A stretch of 64,000 bases of DNA from Multifurca ochricompacta (lineage: Eukaryota; Basidiomycota; Agaricomycetes; Russulales; Russulaceae): contig WTXG01000071.1 in NCBI GenBank assembly GCA_022496185.1, positions 62,001-126,000 of the forward strand, given 5' to 3'. Under the pieces are notes generated by a model. The model saw only the letters and a program-made list of their open reading frames with translations, made no database searches and was not told the DNA's origin. Position 1 is the first letter of the stretch. Every line of letters starts with the position of its first letter. Below, in pieces: positions 23,098 through 35,152 of this stretch. Made by a program: the position numbers and the translations under genes.

Positions 23098-24528
23098 TAG
23101 GGATCAGCATGGGTTTCATACCTGCGCGGGTAAGCGCCGCAGGTTTTGACGGGTATGGGTATGGGTATACAACTCCCAACCCACCAGAAACCTGTACCCA
23201 CGCAGCGGGTTTGGTGGGTATAAGTGGTCATCAGTCATTGACAAGATCAGCAGAAATGTAATGATAAAATACATCTGTAGCAAACAAATGATAAGATTTA
23301 ATTTGATGTATGCTACAGGGTTTCTGTAAATATATTCTAGTGTTATCCTATGAAATATCAAAGCAGATCAACAGTGCGATGTAAAATAAAAGTGTTATCA
23401 GTGATCCACTCTCTTAAAAATCATGATGCAACTGTTTTATTAACACGCGATCAATTCTGCCGGTCTGGCACTATCTAAAATACACTCTAGACTACTTTAG
23501 ACTATTCTATAATCTAATTATCAAATTAGTTTACTGAAACAAGGCCCGCGTGTATCTACAGGCTGCATAGAGCAGCAACTACATTGCATCGCATGGACCA
23601 GCATATTGGTCTGATCTCCTTCCTATTAAGGAAGGTTGACTTAACTGCAATTTTCCATTGGTCTGACAAGATTGTGATCACGCATAGATAACACAACAGA
23701 AACGCGTTCACAAATTAATTAGATCCATAGAATATACATCTAAGATCTGACATATGATCAAATCACATCATTAAACGAGATAACGAGATAATGCGTTCAT
23801 TTAATCTAGTAGCTGATAAAGTACATCTAAAGTACAAGCCTGCGCCATGCCTGTTCCACAAAATGAAATAAAATAATAATGTAAATAAAGAATAAACTTA
23901 ATCTTCTGAACATAAATCAGCAATTATTGAGGGATCCTGAGTAGCTACAGATGAATGCATTGTATCCAAGTGCATATCTCCTTGACTGGGATGGACCAGG
24001 CCAAGTGTCCAAAATGTGCGATGCAAGTAAAGAACTTGCATGCGTTTCATTTTATGGGTAACCTGGGTATCAAAACAAATATCCAGGGGTTACCCCTGCC
24101 AATCACTATGCATTTGTCAATTATTTTTGCATTCTGTGTGGTTATCTGACAGGCTTTTCATTCAATGTTCTATTACATCCTATCTAATCATCTCTGTATA
24201 TTGGGGTGGATTTTAGTTGTGCTTGTATAAAATTGAGACCAGCATAATAAAATAAAAATGGAATAATGAATTATCTTAATCTTCTGAGCATAAAACAAGA
24301 GTCATTGAGGGATCTTAAGCAGCCATAAATGAACGCGTTGTGTATCTCCTTGGTCTGGGATGGCCTGGGCCAGATATCCGAAATGCGCGATGCAAGTAAA
24401 GAACTTGCACGTGTTTAACACAGGCAACCCGCAGGTGACCCGCAGGTAACCCGTACCCATAGCGACGGGTACGGGTACAGGTATGGGTACCAATGAAGAT
24501 ACCCGGGGGTTACCCCTGCTATTCACTA
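23098..24528 (+). mobile_element. non-autonomous hAT element, copy 3
   Basis: 1.43 kb copy of the GGGTAC-type hAT family in the same orientation as copy 1. The left terminus TAGGGATCAGCATGGG is diverged; the right terminus ends TGCTATTCACTA. Many CpG sites of copies 1 and 2 are TpG or CpA here, so it is older. A short piece related to the foldback repeat (23728-23836) replaces part of the body. Its right flank begins with ATCCCCAA, equal to the left flank of copy 1. Confidence 0.75.
23728..23836 (+). repeat. fragment related to the foldback repeat
   Basis: AATATACATCTAAGATCTGA through GTAGCTGATAAAGTACATCT parallels one arm of the inverted repeat at 21310-21825 (21420-21520). It sits inside hAT copy 3. 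Confidence 0.55.
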
Positions 24529-24640
24529 ATCCCCAATAGCCATACTTTTCCTGTGACTGAAGTCCCTTGATCAAGGTGCTGAAACACTCAACACTCTAGG
24601 CACATTCTTGTCATTGTCCCACAGTATGAATTGTGGTTTA
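24529..24640 (+). repeat. SINE, 3' half, beyond the composite hAT segment
   Basis: ATCCCCAATAGCCATACTTT and the following TTCCTGTGACTGAAGTCCC continue the SINE whose head ends at 11922. The first 8 bases repeat the end of that head, forming the target duplication. Confidence 0.6.
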
Positions 24641-24762
24641 TAATGCCAGATGATGAGCCAGGCAATGAGTTCACTGAGGAAATTGATGAAGATGTTGTCA
24701 GTGAAATTGGTGATGAGGGGGATGATTTACAGTGTAGGAGGGATTCACAAGTCAGACATGTT

Positions 24763-24890
24763 GAGGTTTCAGCACCCAAATCAAGGGACTTTAGTCACAG
24801 GAAAAGTGTGGCCATATTGGGGATTGAACCAAAGGCCCTCAGGCATACTAGGACTGGTGCTACTAACCACTGAGCTACACAGTCTTTGGT
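24763..24890 (-). repeat. tRNA-derived SINE, near-complete copy
   Basis: On the minus strand: TGTGTAGCTCAGTGGTTAGT (A box), then GGTTCAATCCC (B box) about 40 bases later, followed by a non-tRNA body (TTTTCCTGTGACTAAAGTCC). Internal pol III promoter boxes with an unrelated tail define a tRNA-derived SINE. It serves as the reference showing how the two halves at 11922 and 24529 fit together. Confidence 0.65.
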
Positions 24891-25615
24891 CTCCAGGGTG
24901 GTTTCTGTTTGCTGTGTCCAATGCACAACTAGTCCAGGCTCCGGCCACCTTCCCAATGTATGGACATGCTTTCATGCAATCAAACAGTCATTGCTGTCAT
25001 TCAATTCTCTTTGTCACTGACCAAGATCATAATTATTATCTGATAAACACAGCTGAGGTTTGATAAGTGCTACCTAAATGAGCAGCAAGATATGAATGGT
25101 CAAAGAAACTGTCCTTAAGTACTATAAAGAGTGTGTTGTGCTATGGTCATAAAGGATTGTAGTAGATGAGTGGATATGTTAGTAAGTATATTTATATACA
25201 ACATCCACCTAAGTTCATCTCACACAGCAGGCAACACTGGTCACCTCTGATCCAGTCCGGCCTACTGATGCATTCCCGGCTCAATAATAATCGAGACCAT
25301 TCAAAGAAACCCACTGGAGATAAGTTCAGCACCCTACAGGTCTCTATAATGACATTTTACAGCTTCATAGCCAACTTTTCCCCCAATGCAGAATGGAATA
25401 CTACATTCATTTTTGGAGAATGGGTCGTTTACATTCTCTGCCTCATTCCTATCCATTTGGCACTTGCCAGAGACAATCAGTTCATTCCGTTAAAAGATGC
25501 TGTCGAAGTTGAAGTCGAAAAGCCATTGGTCAGTGCTGAGATCAATTGAATTGTCGAATCAATACTCTCACAAATCTTTTTCTCTTCTCTCTTGTGCTTG
25601 CCATCTTATAGTACA
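24891..25615. other. spacer, no gene supported
   Basis: A 127-codon open frame (25166-25549, plus) has no recognisable domain and is not called. The end of this stretch (CTTGCCATCTTATAGTACA) is the pre-insertion site of the solo LTR that follows. Confidence 0.35.
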
Positions 25616-26334
25616 TGTAATGGGTGCTTCTATCCCGCGCTTGCTATGTAGATTAGATAAGATGTAGAGATCGTGGTAAAACTTAGAGGTGAAAATATCC
25701 TAGTTGGAAAGCTGCCCAGAACGCAGAGATTAATGCATGCGTAAGGCTTGAAGCAGTCAGAGGACTCTGCCTTGCTTATGCAGCAAGAATAGACCTATAT
25801 TGAACTTTGCTAAGAGCCTACAGCCCCAAGAGGACAAGATTAGCTGGGCCTGAGTAAATACAAAGATAAAGCACACCTACAGCCCCAAGAGGACAAGATG
25901 GGGTCTGCAGCATGCTACAGGGTGTCTTTAAATATGTCCTAGTACTATTCTATGAAATACCAAAGCCGATCAAGCATGCGATGTAAATCTAATTAGTTAT
26001 CAGTGGCCCACTCTCCTGAGTGCCCTGACACATCTTATTTAATAATGCGTGATCCTTTCCGCCAGTCTGGCATTATCTAAAATACATACTAGACTACTTT
26101 AGATCACTCTATAATCAAATCATCAAATTATATTACTCAAACAAAGGCCGCGTGTATCTATCAGTGTCCATTGCTGCACAGGACAGCGACTACTTTGCAT
26201 CGCATGGACCGGGTCAGAACGGTCCAAACTCCTTCTTATCTTATCTCTATCTAAGAAGGTCGACTTGTATAATGCATGCACCCTCAGGATGGCTTTCAAG
26301 CGGTCCGGGATGCCAAAAATGCACATCCAGGACA
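25616..26334 (+). repeat. solo LTR of the TGTAACGGGTG family
   Basis: TGTAATGGGTGCTTC...GCACATCCAGGACA, 719 bases, with target duplication GTACA (25611-25615 and 26335-26339). It contains two copies of the box ACAGCCCCAAGAGGACAAGA about 60 bases apart. No internal region. Confidence 0.85.
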
Positions 26335-26489
26335 GTACAGACCAACTCCAAAACATCCCTCTTTGTCTGAAACCACCACCATTAAGCTTGAGCCTTGCTT
26401 GCTTTGGAGTGCTTTAGTCTAGCTTAGAAGTGTGAATATCAGTTTCCTAGTCCTCTCATTGCCTGCCTTAGCAACAGATCTTACCATCC

Positions 26490-29400
26490 TTGGCCCTCAT
26501 GTCTGGGGGCATCAACCACCCTATACCAGTGTTGTCAGCTAGCTTGATGTCATCCACCCCCTCCATTGTCCTTCCCCCTCTGGGGGGCATTGTCTTGCCT
26601 TCCCCCCCTCCTCCTTATGTTGCCCCCCCTTGCACCGGGGGGCCTCTCCTCATGGACAGGGTCCCGAACCCCCTTGCCTCACCACCTGACCAGTACCAGG
26701 TCACTGTGGTGGACTCACTTGAGCACCCCATGCTCTACGAAACACTGACGCTGCCAGCTGCCTCCAATTCTCTTGATGAAGAGGCTGCCACACATGCCCT
26801 CCACCTCATGGCATGTCTTTGCCAGAATGCACTTGCCTCCTTCTCTGAAGCCCACATGGGCTATGACCTCTACTATTGGGCCAAATCCTTCCAATTTGAA
26901 GAGGGGGCTCACCTTGCCCTCCCAGACAACTCCAACACCATGGCAAACAGCACTGTTGCTGCCCTTTTGGATGCTGGTGTCCACTGCTCAGGTGAGCAAG
27001 AAATTGCTGCCCTGGGCCTTGACCCCCCTCATGGGGCCGTGCTGTTCATGGCCTCCTTGCAGCTACCATCCGGGGAGCCTTGCGCTCCCCAAACTTACGT
27101 TCCCTTCTTGACTACCATGAAGGTGACTTTACTGACTTGGTGTCTCTCGCTAGGGACCTCCCTGTGCCAGAAACCCCCCTCCAACACATTAAGGCCATGC
27201 TGTCCCAACTACAGGGCATCCTCTCCTCTTCCAGCTGAGAGGACCCAACTGCCTATGCCTCGGCCATTGAAACCGAAGCCCATGGCCATGCAGTCACTGC
27301 ATTGCATGCCACCCTGGACCTTGAGTTCCAGAACAACAACATGCTCTCCACAATCAGGGCCCGTATGCTGGATGAGATGCGTGCCTCAGTTGGGCAGGAG
27401 CTTGCCCCTCAATGGGCCCAGATCTATGCTGATACCCTGGCTCAACTACAACAGGATGCCAGGACCCAGGTCTCCCAGGAGGTCATGGCCTTCCATCTCC
27501 GTTACTCCTCTGAACAGCACACCTGGGTCCAGGCCGAGGTAGATGCTGCCTACATCTCCCCAATGCCTTCCTTTGACATGGAACGCACTCCAAAATCATC
27601 TAAGGTATCCACACGGTGGGGCACTAACCCCTGCCCCTCCATGCCTCCAACCCCCACCAGGTCCCACTCTTGTGCTGGCTCCCATGCTGAGCCTTACCCT
27701 TCCCGCCCTGCATCCCGTGCTGCTGCCCGTGATGACACACGTGCCTGGGCCTCTTCCTCAACTACACTGGTCCCACTCTCCCAGTCTGCTGAACCAATGG
27801 CCCTTTCACCAGACTCTCCACCCTTAGTGTCCCAACCCCTACCTTCCCGTGCAGAGTGCGACCCAGCCAACTTTGGCATGCTAGCCTCGATCCACGCAGA
27901 CACAGATATGGGAGAGGAGCCCCCTGCTGCTACGTTGCATGACTCTTCTCTCTTGTACCCCACTGACCCCCCAGCTGCTGCTGCACTACCTCCCCCTCCC
28001 GCCCCCCCCTCCTCCAATCTGCTCACCTGCATTGAGGCTGCTCTGGCTATGATCCTCAATTGAGTCGACAGGCTGGAATGGGGTGCCCCTCCCCTTCGCA
28101 TGGCCCTCCCCCTGTGCAAGGCCCCCATGGGACCACCAGTCCCCAGGGCCCTCCCCCTGGACCCTCACACCCTGCACCAGCCTCCACACAAGTGTTGGCC
28201 CCAGTGGGTGCCACCCCACCTGACCCTTTCCGCATTGTCACTCCAGCCACCATGGCCCAACAGCTATGTGCAATTACCTTCACCCAAGCTGCCACAAAGG
28301 CCCAAGGCCGTACTATGGCTGGCAAGCCCAACCCCCGGGTGGCTGCCACCTCCACCTCCACCACCCATGCTGCCCCAGTCACCCACACTACAGACGTCAC
28401 CATCCTCTTACTGGCCCTGCCCTCTGGGCAGACCAACAGAGGCATGGCTGTGGTTCCTGAACTGGTGCTGACTGCACAACAAGCTTTACAATGTGCCAAT
28501 GCTTCAGCCCCCACCTCCTGGGGGGCAGATGGTCAGTGGGACTTGGCAATAGCCAGGGAAATTTTATTTTTTCATTTGCTGGTGACCACCCTTTCCAGAG
28601 TCTGTTGCCCTATGAGCCTGCCTTGGTGAAGCAATTCCCTGGTGGGTCCCTTGTTCCCACTCATGGCTGGGCATGGTTCCAGCTCAGGGATGTCTATGTC
28701 TCCTCTGGTGATGGTGTCATTTTCCCCAATGATGTCCTCTGGAGTGAGCTCCGTTGGAATGGCCCCTTTACAAGGGCCCTCTTCCCTTCCCCTCCCCGCT
28801 GGCAGACTGACCCTGCCCACATTACTTCCCCATGCTCCACCATTGTCTTTGCTGTCCATGGCTTCTCACCAGCAGACATTGCCACCCTTCTGCGCACACC
28901 CATCTATATGTTTGGCTGTGCTGGGAAGCTTGTTCACTGTGGTGAGTCCCCTACCCTTCTTCAGTGTGGTCATTGCCACCTGCTTGGCCACTGTGCTATG
29001 CAGCGCAATCGTGCCACTGGTAAGCTTAAGTGCACCCAACCACCGTCCAAGCCAAAGTGCTACAAATGTGGTGGCACCCACCCCTTCAATGAGCATGCCC
29101 TCCATTGCCAGGGTGCCCATGCTGTTGCGGGGGTCTGCAACTGCAAATATAAGTGCCTGCTTTGTGGCCAATTTGGCCATCACTGTCACTCCGTACGTTG
29201 CCCCAAGTGGGGCCCCTTTGCACCCCCTCCTCTTTTAGATCATCCAGCAGGTACTGCCCTGGCCCTACCAGCTCTGGTGGGTGCTGATGAACAGGCATGT
29301 GTGTGCAGTGATACTGACTGTAGTTAGCATGTGAGGCTATAAGACAAGTTAGCTTCAGAGGTGAAGTAAACTCTATTACTATTCTACTGACCTATAAGAC

Positions 29401-30373
29401 AAGTTACTATATACGAGTAGTTAGTCAAAGGTATGATAGATAGTGTAGAAAAAGGAACTTACGCTTCAGAGGTGAAGTAAACTCTGAAGTGTAAGGGAAG
29501 AAAAAGACCTCCTTATATATCTCTAAGGAATGGTCTGTGCGCAATGGAATGCGCTAGAATCTACTACTGAGGGACAAAGGCCATTGGCCAGTGAGATATC
29601 ACATGCTATACAGGATTACTAAGGTACATCAGTCAGCTGCTGCGCATCACGAGAAAGAAAGTAATAATGATAAGGTAAAAAGTCCGAAACTCCAAATCTT
29701 TATCTAATCTAATCTAGCACAGCTTAGACCCTAACCCAGATGCCTGAAGCACCTCAAGACACATGCCGTGTCAACAGGTGCCACCCCTGCCCCGACACAA
29801 TCCCATGCAGCACCAGCAACACCCTCTGGCCCTACTACTGCTGCTCCTGCCCTGGACCCCTCCATGGCCCAGCAGGCAGTGATGGCAGCAGATGGGTTCA
29901 CGATTGCTGGCCCAAAGCATGTGCACAACCCAAACACAAGAACGACCACATCGAAAGTTTGACAGCCACTGGCCCCACCAGTGGCACCAAGTACGTCCTC
30001 TGCCCCTGCTCCTCCCACTCCAGCAGCCCTGCCAGTCACCCCTACATCTGTAGCATGGCTCTTCCCACCACCCGTCCCGCCCACCCACACCTGTCAGGCT
30101 GAGGCCCTCCTCATTGCCGATGGCTCTGAACTCAATGATCTTGGTTTTGACCACCTCACCCACGTGGTTGATGCCTGCATCAACCATGTCTGCGACATTG
30201 ATCTCTATTTCCTGGACTGCCTCCTTGGTGGCACAGGTGACATGACAATCCTCCAGATCCAGATCCCTCACAATGCTCAGAACTATGAGGCCCTTGATGC
30301 AGTCTGCCGCTGCACTGAGAACAACCTCCATGGCAACCCACCCACAGGCTCCCAGGACCCTTTCTATGAGTGA
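26490..30373 (+). pseudogene. LINE ORF1 (gag-like, zinc knuckle), frame-broken
   Basis: Pro-rich N-terminal region from ATG 26490. A helical segment follows in another frame (27302-28063), then further pieces at 28060-28629 and 28491-29299. Cysteine/histidine knuckles occur at 28965-29200 (LQCGHCHLLGHC, PKCYKCGGTHPFNEH, KCLLCGQFGHHCHSVRC), suggesting RNA binding. After the insertion at 29300-29761 the C-terminal part continues to a stop at 30371-30373. At least three frame changes separate the pieces, so it is not functional. The stop overlaps the ORF2 start in ATGAGTGA (30366-30373). Confidence 0.7.
29300..29761. repeat. probable LTR-type insertion in LINE ORF1
   Basis: Non-coding, AT-richer block interrupting ORF1. 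The best ends are TGTGTGCAGTG and CCTCAAGACA, flanked by CATG on each side (29296-29299 and 29762-29765). Only 4 of the expected 5 bases match, so the boundaries are tentative. It has an internal direct repeat CTTCAGAGGTGAAGTAAACT twice. Confidence 0.45.
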
Positions 30374-31637
30374 TACATCCATCTTGAGTATCAACATCCA
30401 ATGCAGCAATGCCAATCTTCATGCTGTACTGAATACCAATGTTTCTGATCATATCATTGCTGTACAGGAGCCCTGGTTTGGCACTGTTCATGTCGCTCGT
30501 TCAGACACTGCCTCAGATGGCCAGGATGCCTTTGGTGCACCGGTCCATCCTGCTTGGCAGTTCTTCTACCCAGCCCTTTCACTTGGCCAACGTGCCAAGA
30601 CCCTCCTTTATGTGCAGAGGTTTCTCCCATCCTCCCCACACACTCCTTATGCTGCATCATTTGTTGCTCGACATGACATTGTTGCCCACCCCTGTTTATT
30701 GGTCGGTGACCTCCTCATTGCAGGACACACTCTGCATGTCCTCTCTTTTTACAATGACATACAAGACCCCTCTGCACTTGATGCACTGCTCAGCCTTGAC
30801 CTCACCCCCTCTGTCCCCTGGGTCCTCTTTGGGGACTTTAACCTTCACCACCCCTCCTGGTCCCCCTCTGGTCTCCCTGTCTCCACACATGCAGGCCACT
30901 TCTTGGACTGGGTGGCCGACCAGGACCTCACCCTGGCCTCCCTCCCTGGTGCCATCACCCGTTGTGGCCAGGGGGACACTCGCTCCAGCACTCTCGACCT
31001 TGTCTGGACGTCCCCACTCCTTACAGCCTCCCACACCCTGTCCCCGCCTGCCATTGACTGGTCTGCAGGCCTCACTTCTGATCATGCTGGTGTTCGCTTC
31101 TCTTGGTGTCACTTGCTCCTTGACCTTGCCCCAGCTCCTGACCATGTGGCCTATCTGATGGCCATCTCTGACGACACACTGACTCAGTTCCTTGAGACCT
31201 TGTCTGCCACACTTCCTCCTCAGCGGCCTTTACTGTCACCACCTGACCTGGACTCTCAGCTTACTGCCCTCATGGCTGCCCTGACATTGGCTGCTGACCG
31301 TCATCTAGTAACCCGGGTCTCGCCTAAGGCAAAATGGTCATGCTGGTGGCGACCTGCCTGCACTCAAGCTGTCACTGCCCTCCGCTCTGCCTGGCACGAC
31401 CCTGATGCCAAGCGCCTTGCCCAGGCATCCCTCCGCAAGGAGATCCGCTCAGCCAAACGTGCTTGGGCTGATGATACTATAGCAAAATCTGGTGTCTGGG
31501 AGGTGGCCAAGTGGCGCCATGGATGCCGTGTCTCGAACATCCCTGCTATCCGGTGTCTGGATGGCCCCCTGCTCTGGGACCACCCAGCCATTGAAGACGT
31601 CTTTGTAGCTCAGTTCTTTGGCTCTGAAGCTGGCTCT

Positions 31638-32542
31638 TGTAACGGGTGAAGCTCCGTGTACAATTAGTAAAGAAGGGCAAAGGTGTGGTGACCTAAGTCG
31701 TTGGGCGTACCGCGGAGGCAAACGTCACGCGTTAAGTAATGACCAGGAACTGTGTCACCCACTGTGGTTTATGCAACCACGATGACGGCGTTCTGAAACT
31801 GGAAGAAACTGCAGCCCCAAGAGGACAAGATCCAAAGGATCGAGTCACACCGGGAGGCAGTATGCCATTAGCACTATGTATCGAACTCGTGTAGACAGTT
31901 ACTCACCTGCAGCCCCAAGAGGACAAGATGGGGGCTACAGGCTGTTACAGAGGGTCTTATATACATTTCTCAGTGTAACGAGGTAAGCAGTAAGTGTAAG
32001 CAAGAATCAGCAAGTATCAGTCAGCTGTATTGCTGACTGAGCCTTATCTTTGTGATTCGTAAGCTGCTTTACTCTGCTGACTGATCATGCTCCACAGTGT
32101 GATGTCATAATGACGTCACTGTGGAGTAGATAACTGATATGTAGTCTAGCCCTTAGGTCTGGAACACGTCTATCTACTGATACATGTGATTCTGTGCTAA
32201 AATTGGCCATGGCCCAACCTGGGCCCTTATCTAGAGCTCCACTTACCTAGAACCTTCTAGGCTGGCTCCTCTTATCTTGATAACAGCTCCACTAGGTCTA
32301 GAACCGTCTAGACTGTGGAGCCTTGCCTATTGTGGTAAACACAATAGAGAATCGACTTGTTATTGTTGAGTGGCTCTTGTGCTGACTAAGCAGCATGTGA
32401 CTATTACATGTGACTCGGTCACATGATCCATGTCACGACTTACATTCCCATGATCACGTGTTGAGACTGCTGGGTAATCTTCCCACAGTCATGTGATCCA
32501 AAAAGGGAAAAACAAAAGGAAAAATAAAGTAGAGCCGTGACA
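31638..32542 (+). repeat. 905-base solo LTR inside LINE ORF2
   Basis: TGTAACGGGTGAAGC...GAGCCGTGACA, flanked by GCTCT (31633-31637 and 32543-32547). Removing it with one GCTCT rejoins the ORF2 coding sequence. It carries two copies of the box GCAGCCCCAAGAGGACAAGA, also found in the shorter TGTAACGGGTG LTRs, so the families are related. Confidence 0.85.
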
Positions 32543-33125
32543 GCTCTGTCCCGGACTCCTTTGCTGATGACCCTGCCCCCCTCCCGCCTCAGGACTTCCC
32601 CCCCTTCTCACTGGATGAGATTGACCACCTCCTCTGCAAGACTTCCTCCTCCTCTGCACCTGGCCTCTCCTGGATCTCATGGTGCATCCTCAAGTGGGCT
32701 TGGCCTGAGATTGATTGCCTCGTCCTTGACCTCTTCAATGCCTCCTTGCGGCTCTCTCATGTTCCTCCCCCTTGGAAGCAGGCCCTCATGGTGGTGCTCC
32801 CTAAGCCTGACCGCCCAGATTACTCCCTGGCCAAGGCCCACTGCCCTATCTCCCTGCTGGAGACCTTAGGCAAGCTGCTGGACAAGGTGATTGCCTGTCA
32901 ACTCACTTCAGATATTGACAAACATCACACACTCTCGTCAGCACAATTTGGAGCTTGCTCTAACTCCTGTTGCCTTGACTCTGCACTCTCCCTTGTGCAT
33001 GATGTCACCACAGCCTGGTCCCGCAGCCTTGTCTGTGGGGTTGTTTTGTTTGATGTGTCAGGCTTCTTTGACCATGTACACCCTGCCTGCTGTGCCTCGG
33101 TTCTTCGTCTTCTTGGCCATGACCC

Positions 33126-33566
33126 TGGTATGATTATGGACGCAAAAGAAGACAAGTGGAGACACGCAAGTGGGTTTAGAGGTGGACATGAAGCAAGAAA
33201 CTCTGATTTGATACAAGCGAAACTAATAGGTTTTTTATACAGTTTATACTATAGGAGTCAAATAGGAGACACAATACAAAGGAGTCGAAGCAGAAAACCA
33301 AAAGCAATGGCTAGGGGTTCATACAATGTAAACTACAAGTCCTTTAGAATGAAGCGTGTGCAATGCTGAGTAAAAGGGGGTGTGCAATAGAATGATTACT
33401 GAAACAGATTTAAGTCGCGCTTGAATAAAATAAAACCGGAGTAATAAAATGGAAAGGTAGAATGCATTTACTCTTCCGAACATGAAACCTTAGACCATAG
33501 AATCTTGAGCGGTGTCCAAAGAATTAAGCTTGTCCGATTTGCATGTCTTGAGATCCAGATCCATCA
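33126..33566 (-). repeat. 3' LTR of the older Copia
   Basis: 441 bases. On the minus strand it starts TGATGGATCTGG and ends CATAATCATACCA. It pairs with the 5' LTR at 44374-44814. Confidence 0.9.
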
Positions 33567-35152
33567 CTCCCCTCACAAGCGCAACGTAGGCCTAGGCAGG
33601 GAGTATGATACTTCACCTTCCATCTCGGAAGGGCTTTCGTAAAAATATCTGCAGTCATATCATCAGTGGGACAATAAATGATTTTGATCACGCCGTTTGA
33701 TATCACATCTCAAATGAAGTGATAGCGAATGTCGATGTGTTTTGTTCGTGCATGGTAGTTATCTTCAGTTGCTAGTTTGATTGCAGATTGATTGTCGCAA
33801 TATAGAGTCATCGGACTGGTGTGAGAAGGGAGTAGTTCTTGAATGAGTTTGCGAAGCCAGATAGCTTCTTTTGCTGCGTGCGTTGCTGTGACATATTCAG
33901 ACTCGGCAGTGGATAGGGTGACTAGTTCTTGTTTTCTGGAACTCCAGGATACTGCGCCGCCATCGATGAGGAATGTGTAGCCTGAGATAGCATGTCTGTG
34001 TTCTTGGTTCACTCCATCAGAGTCGGTGAATCCTATGAGGTCGTGGCGCTTGCCGCCATAGGTCAGTTCCATGTCTCTAGTGCCAGAAAGATACCGCATG
34101 ATTCTTTTGGCTGCTTCCCAGTGACTTTGACCAGGGTTTTTGAGAAATTGTGATAGGGTTGAGACGGCGTAGGCGATGTCAGGACGTGTACCAACTGAAG
34201 TGTACATGAGGCTTCCAATTGCCTCACGGTATGGCATTCTCTTCATCTTTTCGGCGTTGGTCGGCGTTCATGGTGAGTCGTTATGGGAGTATTGAACTCC
34301 TGGTGGCATCGCAGTGTCGTAAGGTTTTACATCTTCTAATTTGAATCGTGCAAGAATGGAATTGATGTATGAGGTTTGAGATAATGATATTGTTCTTGCT
34401 TCTCTGTCATGCGAAATCTTGATACCTAGCAGCCAATGAATTGGCCCTAAGTCTGTAAGAGCGTATCGCGCGTTCAACTTGGCTTTGTATTGGGTAATCA
34501 AGTTGCTTGAGCTGCCTGTGAAGGTGCAGTCGTCGACGTGGATGGCGAGTATTAATATGTGTTTTTCGATGCGAATGTGGAATACACCTGGATCTGCACT
34601 GCTAACGTGGAAACCCAGGTCAGTAAGGGCACGTGAAAGTGTGTTGTACCACTTTTGCCCAGCTTGTTTTAGACTGTAAAGTGACTTCTGTAGTTTCTTC
34701 ACAGTGTCGCCATCTTGGTTTTCATAGCCAGGTGGAGCTTGCATGTATATTTCTTCATCTGCATTGAGTTCTCTGTTGAGATATGCTCCATTGAAGTCAA
34801 AGGAATCGATTTCCCAGTCATATCATGCTGCCAGTGCCAGTATGGTGTGGAAACTGGTTAGTTTGGCAACGGGAGAAAATGTGTCGAAATAGTCGACTCC
34901 ATATACTTGGGTAAAGCCGCGTGCGACGAGTCTCGCTTTGTACTTCTCCACAGAACCGTCAGCCTTGCATTTGATACGAAAGACCCACTTTGATCCAACT
35001 ATGTTCTTGTCGTTGGGACGTGGGACTGTAATCCATGTATTTGCCTTTTCCAGAGTGAGTATTTCGCGGTACATAGCCTCCTTCCAAAGAGGCCAGTCGT
35101 CGCGTGTTTTGGCTTCGGTGAGTGATCTTGGGTCGCCTTTGGCATCTTCAAT

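Larger units (their letters stand above)
11923..24528 (+). mobile_element. 12.6 kb hAT-bounded composite segment with perfect 8-bp target duplication
   Basis: The left edge is the left terminus (TAGTGATTGTCAAGG) of hAT copy 1. The right edge is the right terminus (CTGCTATTCACTA) of hAT copy 3, in the same orientation. The 8 bases before 11923 and after 24528 are both ATCCCCAA (11915-11922 and 24529-24536). Joining the outer flanks restores a continuous SINE, as judged from the intact SINE copy at 24763-24890. Internal flanks do not match each other (AAACTAAG after copy 1, TTGGTTAC before copy 3). The interval carries NLR gene 2, a truncated LINE, and a BVMO pseudogene with another hAT inside it. 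One-step transposition of a composite hAT is the simplest reading. Recombination that brought 11 kb into a single earlier hAT insertion is the alternative. Copy 3 looks more CpG-depleted than copy 1, which favours a composite built from two insertions of different age. Confidence 0.65.

Noticed and set aside
24763..24890. A genuine tRNA gene
   Set aside because: The A and B boxes are present, but I cannot draw a proper acceptor stem, and the sequence continues into a repeated body shared with another copy, so it is a SINE.
25166..25549. A 127-residue protein
   Set aside because: No domain, no splice support and located in repeat-rich spacer; not enough to call a gene.
26490..31158. Several overlapping long frames on both strands in the LINE
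   Set aside because: The GC-rich LINE sequence keeps alternative frames open by composition. Only frames with knuckle, endonuclease or RT motifs were used.
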